Below are positions 14,715-23,602 of a stretch of DNA of 64,000 bases, piece by piece. Every line of letters begins with the position of its first letter. Position 1 is the first letter of the stretch. The notes beneath the pieces were generated by a model, which worked only from the letters and a program-made list of their open reading frames with translations, was not told where the DNA came from and did no database searches. The stretch is from an uncultured Acidobacteriia bacterium (lineage in GTDB: Bacteria; Acidobacteriota; Terriglobia; Bryobacterales; Bryobacteraceae). The translations under genes were made by a program, and so were the position numbers. Where the stretch lies: the NCBI GenBank assembly GCA_903907865.1, contig CAIVPR010000042.1, positions 1 through 64,000 of the forward strand, read 5' to 3'.

Positions 14715-16406
14715 TCAGGGCCGAACGCCCGGCCTCCACTCTTCGGCAACAGCCAACGCCTTCAAGACCGCCGTCAATGTAGGAGCGTCCGCAGCGAGGT
14801 TTCTTGCCGCCCGCAAGTCCCGGAGGGCAAGTGCGGTCGACTCCCGCGATGCCTCGATCCCACCCACTACAACCGACCGTCCTCTCGCCAATCCCAGAAG
14901 AGCGTTGCCCCGCACCAACAGAACCGCAGCGTTTTCGTTCAGTTCCGGTCTTCCACGGAAACGGGCATCCATGAAGTCGACCGCCGCACGATGGTCGCCC
15001 AACTCGATGAACAGGTTTCCGATACTCGCAACCTCGTCGTCCCAATCGACCGGGGCCGATTCCAAGTGGCCCACTGCGGCGTTCAAGGCCATGCGGGCAC
15101 GGTCGAGATCCCCCGTCAGGATCGCATCGGTTACACGCCTGCGGTCGGTCGCCAAAGCGTGCCTCGGGTGCGCCGGGAGGGTGCAGACCAGTTGCCATTC
15201 GTTGGCCTCGAAACGGGGAGGCGGGCACCCGCGTTCATACATGGTACGGAGGATGGTGGTGATGCCCTGGCCCTCAGCTTGGGCCATATCCAGACGGCTC
15301 AGAAACCATACCAAGCTCTGGTTCCTCCACTTTGGAGGTGCCTGTCCCTGCCGCAGCTGCTCCAAGGAAACGCCGCCCAACAGGGCGCCTGGAGAAAGAA
15401 TCTCGATACGGTCCGAAAACGCCGTGATGCGGGTCGGATAGTGCAGACTGTAATCCCGATGTGCCAGCGCGTTCACCATCGCTTCTTGGAGCGCGCGTCG
15501 GGGGTACTTTTCCGCGTTCTGGATACCGCTCGCCCTGTCATACGCAACGCGGCACTGCTCATCGAGCAGATTGGTCAACCGCCGATACTGGTCGAGGAGG
15601 GTACCCGTCAGCTCGTTCCGCTCGCCGTGTCGTTCGCCCCGGTCCACTCCCGGATAGATCGAAAAATAGCTATGGGCCCCCGGAATGTGCTGTTGCAGGT
15701 TCCGGCCGAACAGCAGCATCGCGAAATTGCGCGGTCGGAGAGTCCCTGTCAGGGGCTCGCGGGCGTATAGCGGCGGAACAAGGGCGTGGAAGGACTTGGT
15801 ATCGGAAAGGTACTGCTCGATGCCGGTATCGGGGTCGGGAAAATCGATCCGCTGGAGGAACTCGCGCAGCGCCAGCAAGTCGAGGTCATTGCGGGTGGCG
15901 GTCTTGCAGGGCTCGTGGTCCCAAGGCTCGGCGTCACCCTTGCGTACCAGCAACTCGCGCAGGACGCCGTTGCGGGCCTCCATCGTGTTGCGGCTGATCC
16001 GGACGTAGTACGGTCCGGCCTCGTCGCGACGACGAAAAAGGTGCGGATGCCGGGTGGCTGGCATGACGAAGACCAAAATTCGGTGATCGGGGGAGTCCGC
16101 GGGCAGTTCCTGCACCAGCGGAACAATGGCGGGCGACACGCGCTCGCGGCAACCGGTCAAAACCTCGCCCTCCACCTCCTTGAGGCGGGCGGCGGTCAAT
16201 CCGACGGTCTTGATGTAGGGGAATCCGTGCTCGTCCCGCGCTTCGGCGGCACCGCACACCACATAGCCGCCGCCGAGGTTGCCCCAATCGTTGGCAAAGG
16301 CGGACAGCGCTTGGACAACATCGTCGGTATCGGCGACGTTTTCCTTCCATTCGACTTGCTCGCTCTCGCGGATGGAGAGTTCCTTGAGGTCGATGTGGTC
16401 GGTCAT
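14715..16406 (-). CDS. Schlafen AlbA_2-domain protein with ATPase-like and TPR-like regions
   Basis: 563 residues. The N-terminus is a Schlafen group III AlbA_2 domain (ESEQVEWKENV, then ALSAFANDWGNLGGGYVVCG). A middle segment follows, and the region ALQEAMVNALAHRDYS / ITAFSDRIEILSPG has the pattern of the ATP-binding fold common in these proteins, often annotated as RecG-related. The last 130 residues (HPRHALATDRRRVTDAILTG onward) are helical and TPR-like. No helicase motors are present. Relatives are transcription regulators or defence components. Its ATG is clear. It heads a leftward group with the small membrane protein and the DUF2007 gene. Confidence 0.75.
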   Translation of the reverse strand: MTDHIDLKELSIRESEQVEWKENVADTDDVVQALSAFANDWGNLGGGYVVCGAAEARDEHGFPYIKTVGLTAARLKEVEGEVLTGCRERVSPAIVPLVQELPADSPDHRILVFVMPATRHPHLFRRRDEAGPYYVRISRNTMEARNGVLRELLVRKGDAEPWDHEPCKTATRNDLDLLALREFLQRIDFPDPDTGIEQYLSDTKSFHALVPPLYAREPLTGTLRPRNFAMLLFGRNLQQHIPGAHSYFSIYPGVDRGERHGERNELTGTLLDQYRRLTNLLDEQCRVAYDRASGIQNAEKYPRRALQEAMVNALAHRDYSLHYPTRITAFSDRIEILSPGALLGGVSLEQLRQGQAPPKWRNQSLVWFLSRLDMAQAEGQGITTILRTMYERGCPPPRFEANEWQLVCTLPAHPRHALATDRRRVTDAILTGDLDRARMALNAAVGHLESAPVDWDDEVASIGNLFIELGDHRAAVDFMDARFRGRPELNENAAVLLVRGNALLGLARGRSVVVGGIEASRESTALALRDLRAARNLAADAPTLTAVLKALAVAEEWRPGVRP

Positions 16407-16482
16407 GCCGTGACTCCGAACGTCAGAACGGAAACGCGGGTCCAGGACGAATCCGGGACCCGCGGCAAAACAAGTTGAAGAA

Positions 16483-17634
16483 CTACTTGGCTGCGGCGGC
16501 CTTGAGGGCGTCCGCCTTGTCCGTCTTTTCCCACGTGAAGGTGTCCTCGCTGCGGCCGAAGTGGCCGAACGCGGCGGTCTTCTTGTAGATCGGACGGCGC
16601 AACTGCAGGTGGTCGATGATCCCCTTTGGGGTCAGCGGGAAGTTGGCGCGGATCAGTTCGGTGATCTTGTTTTCCGAGATGGTACCGGTGCCAAACGTGT
16701 TCACGTTCACCGAAACCGGGTCCGCAACGCCGATGGCGTACGCCAACTGGACTTCCGCCTTGGTCGCCAAACCAGCCGCCACCACGTTCTTCGCGATGTA
16801 GCGGGCCATGTAGCAGGCCGAGCGGTCAACCTTCGTCGGGTCCTTGCCCGAGAACGCGCCGCCGCCGTGACGGCCCATGCCACCGTAGCTGTCCACGATG
16901 ATCTTGCGGCCGGTGAGGCCGGTGTCGCCGTTCGGTCCGCCGATGACGAAGCGCCCGGTCGGGTTGATGTGGTATTTGGTGTTCTCGTCCACCATGTGCT
17001 GCGGAACCACGGGGTCGATGATGTGCTTGCGAACCTGGGCGCGGAGCTCTTCGGTCGAAACGTCGTCGCCGTGCTGGGTCGAGATCACGATGGCGTCAAT
17101 GCGGGTCGGCTTGCCGTCCACGTATTCGACGGAAACCTGGCTCTTGCCGTCGGGGCGGAGCCAAGTCAGGGTGCCGAAGTTGCGAACTTCCGAGAGCTGC
17201 TTGGTCAACTGGTGGGCCAGTTGGATCGGCAGCGGCATCAGTTCTTCGGTTTCGTCGCAGGCGTAGCCGAACATCAGGCCTTGGTCGCCGGCTCCGCCCG
17301 TGTCAACGCCCATCGCGATGTCGGGCGACTGGGTCTGGATGACGTTGAGCACGCCGCAGGTGGCTGCGTCGAAGCCGAAGGCAGCGTCGGTGTAGCCGAT
17401 TTCCGCGATGGTCTTGCGGGCGATGGTCGGGACGTCGATGTGGCCGTTGAAGGTGATTTCACCGGCTACGATGCAGACGCCGGTGGTGACCAGAACCTCG
17501 CAGGCGACGCGCCCGGTGGGATCCTGGGCGAGAACCGCGTCGAGAACCGCATCCGAAATGTTGTCTGCTACCTTGTCGGGGTGGCCTTCGGTGACGGACT
17601 CGGACGTGAATAGAAACTTTTGGACTTCTGCCAT
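16483..17634 (-). CDS. metK: S-adenosylmethionine synthase
   Basis: Converts methionine and ATP to S-adenosylmethionine. All family signatures are present in 383 residues: [16 protein letters not shown] near the N-terminus (metal and ATP binding), [12 protein letters not shown], and the phosphate loop [16 protein letters not shown]. It ends in an Ala/Lys-rich tail. The ATG at 17634 has GGAGAG about 5 nt upstream. The roughly 100 bp leader to the next gene has no riboswitch-like structure that can be recognised. Housekeeping gene, cytoplasmic, normally a tetramer. Confidence 0.97.
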   Translation of the reverse strand: MAEVQKFLFTSESVTEGHPDKVADNISDAVLDAVLAQDPTGRVACEVLVTTGVCIVAGEITFNGHIDVPTIARKTIAEIGYTDAAFGFDAATCGVLNVIQTQSPDIAMGVDTGGAGDQGLMFGYACDETEELMPLPIQLAHQLTKQLSEVRNFGTLTWLRPDGKSQVSVEYVDGKPTRIDAIVISTQHGDDVSTEELRAQVRKHIIDPVVPQHMVDENTKYHINPTGRFVIGGPNGDTGLTGRKIIVDSYGGMGRHGGGAFSGKDPTKVDRSACYMARYIAKNVVAAGLATKAEVQLAYAIGVADPVSVNVNTFGTGTISENKITELIRANFPLTPKGIIDHLQLRRPIYKKTAAFGHFGRSEDTFTWEKTDKADALKAAAAK

Positions 17635-17737
17635 GCACTCTCCGTTTTCAGTGGGCTGTTTGATTGAGGCGGGAACCGCTGGTCAACACAAACTTCCAGT
17701 TTAGCAGGGAGACGAGTTGCGGCATACCGAGGGTAGG

Positions 17738-18127
17738 CTAGTACCGGCCCCGCAGCTTGCCGAGGTCGCGGCGGTCGCGCTTGGAAGGTTTCCCGTCGCG
17801 GAAGGCTTCGAATTGCGGCATCAGCTTGCGCTCCTCGGCAACCTTGGCGCGCGCCGCGCGACTCGCCTCGGTTTCGCGGTACATGGTCTGGGCGACTGCC
17901 GCCGACCCGCGCATCTCGCTGACCACCAGAACCTCGACCGTGAATTCGCCGCCCTCGTTCTTGATGCGGAGCATGTCGCCGACCTTTACGTCGCGCGAGG
18001 GCTTGGCCTCGGTACCATTGGCCTCGATGCGACCGAGTTCACAAGCCTTCTGTGAGATCGAGCGGGTCTTGAAGAATCGGGCGGCCCAGAGCCACTTGTC
18101 AATGCGTATCCCGTCCATGGATTCCAT
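17738..18127 (-). CDS. hslR: Hsp15-type S4-domain RNA-binding protein
   Basis: 129 residues, close to the 133 of E. coli Hsp15, which binds stalled 50S subunits carrying nascent chains (family knowledge). The S4 domain occupies the N-terminal two thirds: IRIDKWLWAARFFKTRSISQ, ACELGRIEANG, DVKVGDMLRIK. A basic Arg/Lys tail follows. The ATG at 18127 matches the family start, and a second ATG nine bases on is also possible. It lies 16 nt after the ABC permease stop, so it may be the third gene of that transcript. Confidence 0.85.
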   Translation of the reverse strand: MESMDGIRIDKWLWAARFFKTRSISQKACELGRIEANGTEAKPSRDVKVGDMLRIKNEGGEFTVEVLVVSEMRGSAAVAQTMYRETEASRAARAKVAEERKLMPQFEAFRDGKPSKRDRRDLGKLRGRY

Positions 18128-18143
18128 TTTGGGGCATGCAGCC

Positions 18144-19139
18144 CTACTCGTCCAGCTTCCGCCCGAACCACCACACGGAAACCGCGAAGGCAAGCGCGCA
18201 GGGAATCAGCACCAGAGGACCGCTGCGGAACGCCGCCGCGCCAGCACTGCAAAGGAGCACAACCTGGACGAGTCCGTTCTCCAGCCCCGCTCCGGCCGAA
18301 AAACGCCAGCGCGTCTGTGGTCGACGCTCCAAGACAGCAGATCGATGGCCGATAGCCAATGCCACCAACCCCGCCGCCAATCCGGTCGCCGGTGCCAGGG
18401 GCAACGTCAACACCACCGCGATCAGAAGAAACGCCGCGTCCTTCGCCAGGATCGCCATCCACCCCGGTAGAGGCATCAGACGGTGCCGGATCATGGCCGA
18501 TTCCGAATCCAGTCCGAACAGGCATTGAGCCCGGCTCGACAACGCCAGTACCACCAGCAGGGTCATCATCATCCGCGCCTCCTCGGGCAGCGCCGGTACG
18601 AAGAACCGGTATGCAGCCCCGGACACCGCAACCAGCAGCGCCATCCAGAAATCCAGGGTCACCATCGTTTCCCGCAGCGCACGCTGAATGAACATCCCGA
18701 TGCGCCCCGGAAACGCCGGGATCCACCGCAGGAAGGCAGGTTGTCCGCCAACCACGGGCGCGAAGAACCCGACCGCGAACAGCGCCGCCAGCAGCGCCAG
18801 CAAGCTCGCGCTCTCCACGTGCCGCAGCGACCAGGCCGCAAGCGCGACCAGCAACAGAAAGATCGGATTCAACCATGGGCTCAACACGCGCAGCCAGCGC
18901 CGGTCGGCATCCGTCAGCGGCCACTGCGCCGAGCGCTCGGCCGGTACCCGCCGCAATGGGTCCGCGCTCATCGGAAACAGGATTACAAGCGCGCCCAGCA
19001 GCAACAGGAACATCCCCGCACCCTGCAGCAACACCACCGTCGCCAGGAAGAAATTGTTGGACGCTATCGTCCCGAAGCGGACCCGCTCGCGCTTTTCGAT
19101 CAGCGCGAGCGCCCCTAGGATTGCGCGGACCCGAGCCAA
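18144..19139 (-). CDS. ABC transporter membrane subunit
   Basis: A 331-residue integral membrane protein with about eight hydrophobic segments, for example FLLLLGALVILFP, IFLLLVALAAWSL, LLALLAALFAVGFFAPVV and LLIAVVLTLPLAPATG. It is the partner of the ATPase encoded just upstream, whose gene it overlaps by 25 nt. It starts with TTG, preceded by GAGGA at a good distance. No substrate can be inferred. It does not closely match a named ABC-2 family by eye and is identified mainly by topology and its ATPase partner. Confidence 0.7.
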   Translation of the reverse strand: MARVRAILGALALIEKRERVRFGTIASNNFFLATVVLLQGAGMFLLLLGALVILFPMSADPLRRVPAERSAQWPLTDADRRWLRVLSPWLNPIFLLLVALAAWSLRHVESASLLALLAALFAVGFFAPVVGGQPAFLRWIPAFPGRIGMFIQRALRETMVTLDFWMALLVAVSGAAYRFFVPALPEEARMMMTLLVVLALSSRAQCLFGLDSESAMIRHRLMPLPGWMAILAKDAAFLLIAVVLTLPLAPATGLAAGLVALAIGHRSAVLERRPQTRWRFSAGAGLENGLVQVVLLCSAGAAAFRSGPLVLIPCALAFAVSVWWFGRKLDE

Positions 19140-19858
19140 GCCAGATCCTCGACCGACGGAACGTCGATCAACTCGAAATACAGTTCCTCCAGCGACCGGT
19201 CCAATTCGCCACGCACAAAATCCCTGGCCACCTTGCCGCCGTGGACGATGATGAACCTCGTCGCAAGGCGCTCAAGCGCCGAGAGGATGTGGGAAGTCAG
19301 GAACACCGTCCCACCCTTGGCCGCGAAACGCTCCAGCAGACCGCCAATGGTGCGCGCCGTCATCGGGTCGATCGCCTCGAAGGGCTCGTCAAGGAACAGC
19401 ACCGGCGGATTGTGGATAACCGCCATGGCCAGCGACGTTTTCTTCCGCATGCCGCTGGAGCAGTTCCCGGCGAAAACCTTGCGGCCATGCTCCAGGTCGA
19501 GAACTCGGAGCAACTGGTTGGAGCGGTCGCGCGTTGACGCCTCGTCCAGCCCGTAGACACGACCCGTAAGCTGCAGGTGCTCCTCCACCGTAAGATCGTC
19601 GAACAGTCCCAAGTTGGCAGGCAGCACGCCGATCTTCTTCTTCAGTTCGACGCTGCCGGCGGCCACGCTGAGCCCAACGACCATCGCGTCGCCTGAAGTG
19701 GGCGCCAGGAGTCCGGTCAGCATGTTCAGGGTGGTGGACTTCCCTGCCCCGTTCGGGCCCATGAAGGCGCAGATCGACCCGGCCGGAATGTCGAACGAAA
19801 TGTTGTCGACCGCCGTAAAGGAGCCGAATCGGCGCGTCAGACGCCGACAAGAGATCAT
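19115..19858 (-). CDS. ABC transporter ATP-binding subunit
   Basis: About 247 residues. Walker A is GPNGAGKST, Walker B is VLFLDEPFEAIDP, and the switch His is in LTSHIL. The signature is CSSGMRKK, typical of ABC-2 type exporters (SxGMRxK) rather than LSGGQ. The Q-loop position reads VLPANLG, so the usual Gln is replaced. The ATG at 19858 has AGGA upstream; an ATG at 19876 is an alternative. It forms an operon with the overlapping membrane subunit. Such pairs export drugs, lipids or peptides, but nothing here fixes the cargo. Confidence 0.9.
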   Translation of the reverse strand: MISCRRLTRRFGSFTAVDNISFDIPAGSICAFMGPNGAGKSTTLNMLTGLLAPTSGDAMVVGLSVAAGSVELKKKIGVLPANLGLFDDLTVEEHLQLTGRVYGLDEASTRDRSNQLLRVLDLEHGRKVFAGNCSSGMRKKTSLAMAVIHNPPVLFLDEPFEAIDPMTARTIGGLLERFAAKGGTVFLTSHILSALERLATRFIIVHGGKVARDFVRGELDRSLEELYFELIDVPSVEDLAWLGSAQS

Positions 19859-19962
19859 GGGAACATTATCCTGCATGGGACTGGATCTAGTACCCGGTCC
19901 GACGGGCTTTACCTTTTCCGAATTGCTTTTCGCGCTGCGGGGTGAGATCATCCCCAGTTAGG

Positions 19963-20520
19963 ATGCCCGATCTAGCTAGAATATTGAGCGACCTAGCGGT
20001 CAACGAGGCCGTCGTGCGTGACCTCATTGAGGGCCTCGGCGATGCGCGGTTGAACTGGCAGCAAACACCCGGCGTCACTTGGAGCGTGGCCCAGTGCATC
20101 GAGCACGTGGCGCTGACCAACAACAGCTACGTGGCGGCCATGGTTGCCGCGATTCGTCAGGTCCCCCGCCCCAAAACTCCTTGGACCGGACCGATTCGGC
20201 CAAGCTACCTCGGCCGACTGTTCATCCGCTCGATCGAGCCACCTGTAAAGGGAATGAAAATCAAGGCCCCGACGGTTATCGCGCCGAGTCTGGGGAAGAC
20301 GGTCGAGGAAGTTCAGGCGGCCTTTGCTGAAAGCCATGGTCGGATCCGCAGTGCCGTGGAACAAGCCACCGGGCTCGACGTCAATTCAGTAACCTTCGTC
20401 AATCCCTTCATACCGCTGCTGCACCCCGCCTTGGGAACCGGATTCCAGATTCTGATGGCCCACGAGCGCCGCCACTTGTGGCAGGCCAGGAATGCCCGGC
20501 GCGCAGCCTTGGCCGCGTAA
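19963..20520 (+). CDS. DinB-superfamily protein
   Basis: 185 residues with the four-helix DinB/YfiT layout. The metal-site pattern is visible as AQCIEHVALTN (His) and AHERRHLWQARNA (two His, HxxxH spacing). Members are thiol-dependent transferases or hydrolases that use bacillithiol, mycothiol or glutathione, but most are uncharacterised. The start could be ATG at 19963 or an upstream in-frame GTG at 19942; the family pattern fits either. It is divergent from the ABC gene with about 100 bp between. Confidence 0.75.
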   Translation: MPDLARILSDLAVNEAVVRDLIEGLGDARLNWQQTPGVTWSVAQCIEHVALTNNSYVAAMVAAIRQVPRPKTPWTGPIRPSYLGRLFIRSIEPPVKGMKIKAPTVIAPSLGKTVEEVQAAFAESHGRIRSAVEQATGLDVNSVTFVNPFIPLLHPALGTGFQILMAHERRHLWQARNARRAALAA

Positions 20521-20631
20521 CACGGTCAAGGCAGTCGTCCACGATCAGGATCCGCAATCCCGGCTTTCGTGATAACCGCACGACTGGCCTGGTGTAATGC
20601 CACCGGTCCCCACCGGGTCGGTTCCCGGTTG

Positions 20632-21936
20632 CTATTTCACCCGATTGCCGGCGATATAAACAGACTCAATCGTCCGCGAGTTCTTGATGTCGTCCAGCGG
20701 GTTCTTCGTCAGAACGATCAGGTCGCCCCACTTGCCCTTCTCCAGAGTCCCCAGATCCTTCGCCTTCAGATACTCAGCCGAATTCTTGGTCGCGGCCTGG
20801 ATCACCTGCGACGGAGTCAGGCCGGCTTCGACCATCAACTCCATCTCCCAGTGCTCCAAGTAGCCCGGGAAGCGTCCGGGAGGCCCGGAATCGGTCCCGA
20901 AACCGTACTTCACGCCCGCGTCGACCAGCTTCTTCAGGTTCTTCTTGGCCGTCTCGAGGAATTCCGGATAGTGGGCGAAGTGCGGATCCGCCGCCTGCGC
21001 CTTCTGGTACTCGGAGTTCTTCAGCGTCGTGACCACGTTGGCCGAAACGCCCTGGGTGAAGAACGGGTCGGCGATAAACTTCGGCGTGGTGGCGTAGGCG
21101 AACATGGTCGCCTCGCGGCTCAGCGTCGCGGCCAGCTGCCACACGCCGTTCTTCTTCATAGTGTCAATGAGCGCTTGGTCCACAGGCTGGTCGCGGACGA
21201 TGTGCGCAAAGCCGTTGACGCCGTAGCCCGCCAGTTCCTTGGCATCCGCCAAATAGAAGATGTGCGCCGCCACCGGCAACTTCGCCTTGTGGCCATCGAC
21301 GATGATCGCCTTGGCCATGTCGTACGGCATCTTCTTGAGTTCGCCGTTGTGGTCGTCGAGCCAGAGCTTCACCGTATCGACCTTCAACGCCTTCAGCGAA
21401 TCGATCTTCTTCTGAACGTCCGCCGCAGAGGCCGTGCCGTCGTTGACGCCTACCAGGCCGCCGTAGCCGCCCTTGGCCACGAACCCGTTGCCCGCCGTGT
21501 AGATGCGGGTTTCGCCCGGACGCCCCGCCGCGCGCTGCTTGTCGCGCATACCGACGACGAAATCTTTGTCCGTGCCCATGCTCATCATGGTCGTGACGCC
21601 ATACTGCGCGTAGGTCTTCAGGTTCTTGGTGACATTGGCCTCGGTGAGGTTGTCCGCCGACTGCTTCACGTCCACCGTCGCGCCCAAATGCCCGTGGAGG
21701 TTGATGATGCCGGGCATCACGAACTTGCCCGCCAGATCCACCGTCTCCGCGCCCGCCGGGGCCTTCACATTTGCGGCCAAGCCGACCCACGTGATCTTGC
21801 CGTTGTCCAGAATCAGCGCCGCGTTCGCGACCGGGGCCTTGCCCGTGCCGTCGATCAGCGTGAAACCCTTCAGAACCTTGACTTCAGCCTGCAAGCCGCA
21901 AGCCAGCGCCAATGCAATCAAAACACCCTTAAACAC
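20632..21936 (-). CDS. Secreted amidohydrolase, imidazolonepropionase-like family
   Basis: 434 residues with a signal peptide (about 1-17, ending GLQAE). Metal-dependent amidohydrolase features: GIINLHGHLGAT (HxH), TVKLWLDD (candidate bridging Lys), VAAHIFYLAD (His), GFAHIVRD (His) and FGTDSGPPG (Asp). The outer beta-sandwich segments ILDNGKITWVG and GDLIVLTKNPL frame the barrel. Likely periplasmic hydrolysis of a dipeptide or cyclic amide. The GTG start lies inside the last codons of the upstream Cys-rich gene (8-nt overlap), so it belongs to that operon, an unusual partner for an Fe-S protein. Confidence 0.85.
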   Translation of the reverse strand: MFKGVLIALALACGLQAEVKVLKGFTLIDGTGKAPVANAALILDNGKITWVGLAANVKAPAGAETVDLAGKFVMPGIINLHGHLGATVDVKQSADNLTEANVTKNLKTYAQYGVTTMMSMGTDKDFVVGMRDKQRAAGRPGETRIYTAGNGFVAKGGYGGLVGVNDGTASAADVQKKIDSLKALKVDTVKLWLDDHNGELKKMPYDMAKAIIVDGHKAKLPVAAHIFYLADAKELAGYGVNGFAHIVRDQPVDQALIDTMKKNGVWQLAATLSREATMFAYATTPKFIADPFFTQGVSANVVTTLKNSEYQKAQAADPHFAHYPEFLETAKKNLKKLVDAGVKYGFGTDSGPPGRFPGYLEHWEMELMVEAGLTPSQVIQAATKNSAEYLKAKDLGTLEKGKWGDLIVLTKNPLDDIKNSRTIESVYIAGNRVK

Positions 21937-22615
21937 TCTTCGCCCCCTGTTGAACCGCTTCTTCCAGCAAACGCTTCGCGCGCGACGGGTTGAACACGCC
22001 GCACGAACAGAAACGCGCCATGTAACTGCAGGCCTGTTCCGGTGTGCGGCGGCCTTCCTTCACGAAATCGACCATCTTCTTGGCCAGCGAATGGCTCACC
22101 ATGCCGTGTCCGCACATGGTGGAAAGCGCCATCACCTGAGAGTTCGGCAGCTTGTCAACCTTGCCCTCGAAGCCCAGCGAGTAGCCGACGCTGTGGCGAG
22201 GAATGCCCGCGTAGTGGCAGCACTCTTCGGCACCGTCAATAGAGGTGGAGATGTTGATGCTCATCCCCAAGTCCTCCTCCTTGATGCGCTTGACGAAGTT
22301 CTCCGCGGCGACCTTGTTGTCGAAGACGGCGGCGCAGGTGGTCGGCGTATCGAGTCCCGCAATCACGGCCTTGAAGTCGGGAGTGATGTCGCGGTTCCAG
22401 TGGGCGGTCGGGACCAGGTCCTTGGACGGGCGCAGCGCTCCGCCGTGGCGGGCGTCGCCGAGGTTGACCGGGCCGTACTCGGCGGCGATCTCGAGGAACC
22501 GGCGCAGCTTCGGCAGCGAATCGCTGTCGTTGGTGCCCTTGCTGGCGATGGCGAAGATCACGAAGTCATCGCGGAAGCTCTCCGCGGAGCCGAATCGGTG
22601 CAGTGTGTTGGTCAT
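21929..22615 (-). CDS. Cys/His-rich protein of unknown function, partner of a ferredoxin-like protein
   Basis: 228 residues, not recognised. There is no signal peptide or membrane segment. Potential metal or cluster ligands crowd the second half: EECCHYAGIPRHS, STMCGHGMVSHS, EQACSYMARFCSCGVFNPS. The first half is mixed alpha/beta (DDFVIFAIASKG, GPVNLGDARHGG, VIAGLDTPTTCAAVF). The start forms an ATGA overlap with the stop of the Fe-S gene upstream, so the two proteins probably work as a complex. A cluster-binding or redox enzyme is a guess only. Confidence 0.7.
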   Translation of the reverse strand: MTNTLHRFGSAESFRDDFVIFAIASKGTNDSDSLPKLRRFLEIAAEYGPVNLGDARHGGALRPSKDLVPTAHWNRDITPDFKAVIAGLDTPTTCAAVFDNKVAAENFVKRIKEEDLGMSINISTSIDGAEECCHYAGIPRHSVGYSLGFEGKVDKLPNSQVMALSTMCGHGMVSHSLAKKMVDFVKEGRRTPEQACSYMARFCSCGVFNPSRAKRLLEEAVQQGAKSV

Positions 22616-23454
22616 GCGTGTACAGTCTCCTGCTGGGCCGCAATCTGGGCGACAACCTTCGCCCGTCCCAGCCCGATGTTGGTTTTTGCCCGCTCCAGCT
22701 TGTAGCCGAGCTTTTCGAGGATGGGGGCCACCACGTGGTCCTCTCCCTCGGCGTCGCAGCGGGTACCGACGCCCAGCGCTACCACGGTATTCAATTCCTT
22801 CTCGACGGCCCACACCAGACGGATGATCTCCTCCGTGCGGTCCACCGTGACCTTGATTTCGACAATGGCCGACATCACCTTCTCGTTGAGGATGTCGGCG
22901 CGCAGGGTGCCTGTGGGCACGTCGGTCATCAATGAGGTGATCGGGTTCTTCTTTTCGAAGGAAACGCCCGCCTTGGCCAGAGCCCAGCACATCTTCTGGA
23001 TCTCATTGAAGCGCGCGCCGACGCCGGGGCGTCCAAATTCGATGGTGAAGCCGACTTCGCCGACCTTGACGCGACCGGAGACGTCGTTGGTCTTGACCTC
23101 CTCGGTGCCACGGCCTTCGACGCCAGTCGATTCGTGGGGCACACGGGGGTCTGAAAACGCGCGACGCACGACGCGCGGCCATTCGAGCTTGTCGGGCTCG
23201 AAGGCGGAGGTGGGGCAGACGTCGGGCTCGGGCTCGAAGCGGATGCGCGCCATGGCGAACAACTTCCGGACGGTGCGGACCATCGTCGGATTCAGCTTCT
23301 CTTGGCTGAGGCCGTTGTAGCAGGCGTAGCATTCGACGCACTCGTCGCGATTGATGGTGGCCCGTTTGATGACGGGGTCGATGTAAATCGCCTCCATCGG
23401 GCAGACGTAGGTGCAGTTGCCGCAGGCAACGCATTTATCCGGGTTGATGCGCAT
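22612..23454 (-). CDS. Ferredoxin-like 4Fe-4S protein with a long unknown C-terminal domain
   Basis: 280 residues. The N-terminus has a standard cluster site CVACGNCTYVCP (C8, C11, C14, C18). A second half-site CVECYAC (C39, C42, C45) has its fourth Cys-Pro only at C80 (DVCPTS), leaving 34 residues where three are usual. The remaining 180 residues form an unrecognised alpha/beta domain (VGFTIEFGRPGVGARFNEIQ, IVEIKVTVDRTEEIIRLVW). The ATG at 23454 is directly before the cluster motif. Cytoplasmic. First gene of an operon with the Cys-rich unknown and the amidohydrolase. Confidence 0.75.
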   Translation of the reverse strand: MRINPDKCVACGNCTYVCPMEAIYIDPVIKRATINRDECVECYACYNGLSQEKLNPTMVRTVRKLFAMARIRFEPEPDVCPTSAFEPDKLEWPRVVRRAFSDPRVPHESTGVEGRGTEEVKTNDVSGRVKVGEVGFTIEFGRPGVGARFNEIQKMCWALAKAGVSFEKKNPITSLMTDVPTGTLRADILNEKVMSAIVEIKVTVDRTEEIIRLVWAVEKELNTVVALGVGTRCDAEGEDHVVAPILEKLGYKLERAKTNIGLGRAKVVAQIAAQQETVHA

Positions 23455-23490
23455 AGGCTGATTCGGGGTGGCGGCTAGCCACTGTGATCT

Positions 23491-23520
23491 ATCATATTGC
23501 AAGGACGGGCGCGGGTACAA
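23491..23520 (-). promoter_or_regulatory. Likely promoter of the ferredoxin-like operon
   Basis: On the leftward strand TTGTAC is followed after 18 nt by TATGAT, about 30 nt upstream of the ATG at 23454. The -10 match is good and the -35 only fair. Confidence 0.4.
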
Positions 23521-23602
23521 TGTCGCGGTGCTGCTTGCCTAGCGCTATGCAAGGATCATGGCGTATCCTTTAATAACGGTGTGCGCTAATTAAAGTTCTT
23601 GC

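Noticed and set aside
14715-16406. RecG-type helicase
   Set aside because: Such genes are often labelled RecG-like, but no helicase motor motifs are present; the N-terminus is AlbA_2.
17635-17737. SAM riboswitch upstream of metK
   Set aside because: The leader is only about 100 nt including spacer, and no conserved SAM-aptamer helices or terminator could be seen.
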